A stretch of DNA of 64,000 nt, from contig CAZRWW010000013.1 of NCBI GenBank assembly GCA_964603725.1, positions 21,872-85,871 on the forward strand. The letters run 5' to 3'. Below the pieces are notes generated by a model. That model did not search any database. It saw only the letters and a program-made list of their open reading frames with translations, and was not told the origin of the DNA. Origin of the DNA: CAZDKK01 sp964603725. Its GTDB lineage: Bacteria > Eisenbacteria > RBG-16-71-46 > CAIMUX01 > WJJG01. Positions 61,489 to 64,000 of this stretch are shown here, in pieces. How positions within the stretch are numbered: the stretch's first letter is position 1; every line of letters starts with the position of its first letter. The translations under genes and the position numbers were made by a program.

Positions 61489-62142
61489 CTACGTGCCGCT
61501 CGCGTCGGGCGGATCGATCACGATCCGCCGGCCGCCCCATTCAATCTGCAAGCGCACCTCGCCGGCAGCTTCATCGTCGAAGTGAAACTCCCCCGACTCC
61601 GAGAGCGGGCACACGCCGGGACGCGGCGTGCGCGCCAATACCGCCTGCCCGGTCGAAGGTCCCGGGTCGGCGCTGGACGGCAGGAACTGGCCCTGGATCG
61701 CGATGCGGCCGGCTGACACGGGCTCGATCGCCAGGTGCAGGCTCCCGGCCGGCGACTCGTAGAGCAGGCGCCGCCCGCGCGCATCGGCCGGACCGCGGAT
61801 GCCGGCCAGCGCGGCACCTGGTGCGGTGTCCAGGACGAGCACCGCCCGCACCTCCTCGAGAGCCTGCCGGATCCGCCGCCCGGCCTGGTCCAGCGGGCCT
61901 CGCGCGGCCGCGGTTCTGGCCTGCTCCGACAGCCACGCCGAGGCCTTCGCCACGACTTCATCCGGCGCCTGCGCCAGCGGGGGCGCCGCGAGCGCCGCGA
62001 TGACGGCCGCCATCTCCTCCATTCGCCGGCGGCAGCGCGCGCAGCCGGCCTCGAGGTGCTCGCGCGTGGCCCGGGCGGCGGGCTCGTCCCCGCGCGCCAA
62101 CGCGGCGCGGATGATCTCACTGTCCGAGGGGTGCTTGCGCAT
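61489..62142 (-). CDS. putative zinc-binding (ZAS-like) anti-sigma factor
   Basis: A 217-residue protein with an N-terminal H-x4-C-x2-C (His29, Cys34, Cys37) in H-L-E-A-G-C-A-R-C-R-R-R-M, the zinc-binding anti-sigma (ZAS) pattern in a slightly longer spacing. There is no transmembrane helix, so it would be cytoplasmic. The C-terminal part from about residue 120 is beta-rich (S-L-H-L-A-I-E-P-V-S, E-F-H-F-D-D-E, V-R-L-Q-I-E-W-G). It lies between the sigma-factor and CHAT genes; as neighbour of an ECF sigma factor it most likely holds that factor inactive. Regulation by the CHAT protein is inference. Confidence 0.65.
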   Translation of the reverse strand: MRKHPSDSEIIRAALARGDEPAARATREHLEAGCARCRRRMEEMAAVIAALAAPPLAQAPDEVVAKASAWLSEQARTAAARGPLDQAGRRIRQALEEVRAVLVLDTAPGAALAGIRGPADARGRRLLYESPAGSLHLAIEPVSAGRIAIQGQFLPSSADPGPSTGQAVLARTPRPGVCPLSESGEFHFDDEAAGEVRLQIEWGGRRIVIDPPDASGT

Positions 62143-62317
62143 GGGGATCCCCCTTGAGGCCCTGCGGGCCCCCGACCCATTCCAACTCAGCGGCGGTTCG
62201 CTCCAGCACCCAGGAGTCGCTCCAGCCGGGCGTCTGATACTTCCCGCCGGGCAGGCGATCCGTCCCCGGACCCCCAGTCAGGCCATCGATTGGCCCCTTG
62301 GCCCTCACCTCGCCCAT
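62117..62317 (-). CDS. small ORF (66 aa) between sigma factor and anti-sigma
   Basis: A 66-codon frame that starts inside the last codons of the sigma-factor gene and overlaps the start of the anti-sigma gene. GAGGAG five nt before its ATG is the best ribosome site in this operon. The product is Gly/Pro/Trp-containing with G-P-I-D-G-L-T-G-G-P-G-T-D-R-L and W-V-L-E-R-T-A-A-E-L-E-W; no known family. It may be a real coupling peptide or simply a translational bridge. Low certainty. Confidence 0.4.
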   Translation of the reverse strand: MGEVRAKGPIDGLTGGPGTDRLPGGKYQTPGWSDSWVLERTAAELEWVGGPQGLKGDPHAQAPLGQ

Positions 62318-62907
62318 CCCCGCTCCTCGAAGTATCGGCGCATCCGCTGCAGGCAGCGCGCACGCGTAGGCCCAAGGCTGCCGATGGGCAAGTTCTCGCG
62401 GCGGGCGATCTCAGCGTAGTCGGGGACGGGATCCTCGAAGAACAGGTATTGCAGGAGTCGCCGGCAGCGCTCCGGAAGGGCAGTCAGCGCCTCCTGCGCC
62501 TGCTGGGCGCGCTCGAGTTCCAGGCGCGTGTCCGGGGGCAGGAGCTCGGTGGCCGCCGGATCGGGCGTCTCCGGTTCGGAAGACCCCGCGCGCGCCCCGA
62601 GGCGCGGCGCGCGCGCCCTGCGGCGAATGAGATTGACCGCCTGCCGCCAGGTGATGCCGATGATCCAGGAGGCAAGCCGCCCGCGGTCGCGCAGGCGCGC
62701 CAGTCCGCCGTGGACGGCCACGATTGTGCTCTGAAAGGCCTCGTCCTGGTCATCCGCCGAGAGGTTCGCCTTGAGGATCGTCGAGTAGATGAGCCGGGCG
62801 TACCGGCGCAGAAACTCCTGCCACGCGGCGTTTTCGCCGGCGAGGCAGCGCTCCACGAGCTCATCGGTCGACCACCGCTCGACTGCGGAGGGCCCTTCTC
62901 GGTGCAT
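62305..62907 (-). CDS. ECF-type RNA polymerase sigma factor
   Basis: A 200-residue sigma factor. Region 2 spans about residues 20-100 with Q-E-F-L-R-R-Y-A-R-L-I-Y, D-Q-D-E-A-F-Q-S-T and G-R-L-A-S-W-I-I-G-I-T-W-R-Q-A. Region 4 (about 140-198) has L-P-E-R-C-R-R-L-L-Q-Y-L-F-F-E, then Y-A-E-I-A-R-R-E-N-L-P-I-G-S-L-G-P-T-R-A-R as the HTH for the -35 element. No extra C-terminal domain. The ATG at 62907 follows AGGAT. First gene of the operon with anti-sigma, CHAT and subtilisin, so probably autoregulated with them. Confidence 0.92.
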   Translation of the reverse strand: MHREGPSAVERWSTDELVERCLAGENAAWQEFLRRYARLIYSTILKANLSADDQDEAFQSTIVAVHGGLARLRDRGRLASWIIGITWRQAVNLIRRRARAPRLGARAGSSEPETPDPAATELLPPDTRLELERAQQAQEALTALPERCRRLLQYLFFEDPVPDYAEIARRENLPIGSLGPTRARCLQRMRRYFEERGWAR

Positions 62908-62955
62908 GGCGATCCTGTTGGCTCGGGTCAGGAGGCAAAGGATGAACCGGCGGGG

Positions 62956-62984
62956 AGTGTAGCCGATTCTCGCGGGCGCGTGAA
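62956..62984 (-). promoter_or_regulatory. promoter of the sigma/anti-sigma/CHAT/protease operon
   Basis: On the minus strand TTCACG (62984-62979), 17-nt spacer, -10 TACACT (62961-62956), 49 nt upstream of the sigma-factor ATG. It looks like the housekeeping type seen elsewhere here. Confidence 0.45.
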
Positions 62985-63021
62985 TCCGCACGTGGAAGGC
63001 GCCGGATCCGCGAGCGCGCGA

Positions 63022-63999
63022 TCATCCAGGGCCCGCCTGGTACCGGCGCCCCACCCGCAGCGCCCGATGCTCGCGCGCAACCTCGAACCGCCGCGCCAGG
63101 GCCGCGTGGTACCCGCTCTCCGCGGCGGGCCGCCCGTTGATCTCCTCGATCACCACGCCGCGCCGCGGCCGGACGGCGCGCGCGAGGAGGTGTTCGAGGA
63201 ACCCGAGGTACGCCTCGAGACGGGGATGGTCGGGCTCGGCGCGGATCTCGAGCTGCCGCCCTCGACGCTGGGAGACGACGACGAGTCGCGGGCCGTCGAA
63301 GACGAGGTGCGTCGAGCTGTTGCGGCGCGGGTAGCCCCAGTCCGGCAGCTCGAGCCCGCACGGCGAGACCGGGTCGGCCGCGTTGATCCAGTAGACGCGG
63401 TCCGCGGGCAGGCCGGCCTGGAGCCGCGCGAGCGCCTCGGGCGCGATGAACTGCAGTCCCGGGATGCCGGCGAAGAAGCAGCCCCCGACGACCTCGCCGC
63501 CCAGCTCCATCAGCCGCAGCGTTCGCGCGAGCGCCGGCCATTGCAGCGTGGGCAGCTCGCGCGCGAGGAGCTCGCGGAAGAGCAGGCCGTAGCGGTCGAG
63601 GAGCACCCGGGCGCGATCGCGGTTGATCTCCTCGGCCGCCAGGGCGTCAACGGGCGCGGCGGGGCGCGGCAATCGCAGCCACGCCCCGCTGAAGGGGCGG
63701 CTCGCGCGCCAGCGATCGAAGCGACCAGGTCGCGGCGTGCCGTGTTGACGCAGCCGGCGGGCGTCGCGGGACGGCGGCGACGCGGGCAGCGATGCCTCCG
63801 CCCGGAAGCCGCTCGCGATGCCCTGGCGCAGCGCGGCCAGCGAGGTGTTGGTGACGCGGCCCGCCCAGGCGAGATCCCACAGGTCCTGCGCGAGCGCGGC
63901 CGAATCGCCGCCGCCCGTATGGCTGAGAAGCTCCTCGAGCGCAAATCGCCCGGCGCCGGGGGGCAGCGTGCGCTCGAGCAGCTCGTCCGCGTCGAGTTG
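63022..63999 (-). CDS. Lhr-type DEAD/H helicase, C-terminal part (partial)
   Basis: The frame is open from 63999 to the stop at 63022, so the gene runs off the right edge and its helicase core is not in the window. The visible 325 residues fit the C-terminal domains of large Lhr helicases. A winged-helix stretch has L-W-D-L-A-W-A-G-R-V-T-N. Then come L-L-D-R-Y-G-L-L-F-R-E-L-L-A-R-E and L-M-E-L-G-G-E-V-V-G-G-C-F-F-A-G-I-P-G-L-Q-F, and later N-A-A-D-P-V-S-P. Lhr proteins are 3'-5' DNA-RNA helicases of DNA repair. An Ala/Arg-rich linker separates the two blocks. Confidence 0.85.
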   Translation of the reverse strand, partial: QLDADELLERTLPPGAGRFALEELLSHTGGGDSAALAQDLWDLAWAGRVTNTSLAALRQGIASGFRAEASLPASPPSRDARRLRQHGTPRPGRFDRWRASRPFSGAWLRLPRPAAPVDALAAEEINRDRARVLLDRYGLLFRELLARELPTLQWPALARTLRLMELGGEVVGGCFFAGIPGLQFIAPEALARLQAGLPADRVYWINAADPVSPCGLELPDWGYPRRNSSTHLVFDGPRLVVVSQRRGRQLEIRAEPDHPRLEAYLGFLEHLLARAVRPRRGVVIEEINGRPAAESGYHAALARRFEVAREHRALRVGRRYQAGPG

Positions 64000-64000
64000 G

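Noticed and set aside
1..64000. CRISPR arrays, tRNA or rRNA genes, insertion sequences
   Set aside because: No spaced direct repeats, cloverleaf arms, rRNA signatures or transposase domains were seen. The tandem repeats are head-to-tail without spacers.

Overview
This is a high-GC, Gram-negative, environmental-type bacterial segment. A run of ten Ns at 7953-7962 suggests a scaffold from a metagenome or draft assembly. Six secreted proteins end in a FlgD/T9SS-like tail (a G-I/V-Y-F-like turn followed by a short ...LVVR/VYLR end). Together with gliding-type GldA/F/G genes, a PEP-CTERM protein, an Omp85-family protein and a large-insert IspG, this points to the FCB side of the tree, most likely Candidatus Eisenbacteria or a near relative. 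That placement is inference from domain content.

Layout. 0-5 kb: tail of a secreted protein, SpoVG, a cupin protein divergent from an MFS exporter, and the threonine-degradation pair kbl and SDR-type threonine dehydrogenase. 5-11.5 kb (minus): a broken secreted-protein gene, an FNR-like reductase overlapping a PduO-type cobalamin adenosyltransferase, and a TRAP operon (TatT, DctP, DctQ, DctM) with the N gap in dctM. 11.7-16.5 kb (plus): a clear TTGACC-N18-TATAAT promoter followed by gldA/gldF/gldG-like genes and a DUF4340-like protein. 16.5-18.5 kb: a gene graveyard with remnants of a nucleotidyltransferase/partner pair and an S9 peptidase that has lost its catalytic region. 18.5-24 kb (minus): receiver-like protein, RseP site-2 protease, YugP-type metallopeptidase, and a membrane/TPR protein. 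24-30 kb: FG-GAP secreted protein, a membrane protein, AlkD-like glycosylase, a PEP-CTERM protein with a near-perfect sigma-54 promoter, then about 0.9 kb of non-coding DNA with AT-rich patches.

30-43 kb: asnS, a two-gene secreted-protein operon whose putative promoter contains a 13-nt homopolymer, transketolase, a GNAT-Nudix fusion and a family B DNA polymerase. 43-50 kb (plus): two paralogous secreted proteins and a PDZ plus GDDxY-repeat protein. 50.0-50.33 kb (minus): a candidate structured non-coding RNA with its own promoter and a textbook terminator. 50.4-56.8 kb: an Omp85-family protein, a 7 x 23-bp minisatellite in a divergent promoter region, an HTH-WCX regulator without a visible WYL domain, RtcA and IspG. 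56.8-63 kb (minus): a compact operon of ECF sigma factor, small ORF, zinc-finger (ZAS-like) anti-sigma candidate, CHAT/TPR protease-like protein and secreted subtilisin. This is the best candidate in the window for an undescribed signalling or proteolytic system. The window ends inside an Lhr-type helicase.

No rRNA, tRNA, CRISPR array or transposase was recognised. Short tandem repeats, often in frame near protein N-termini, recur across the window.
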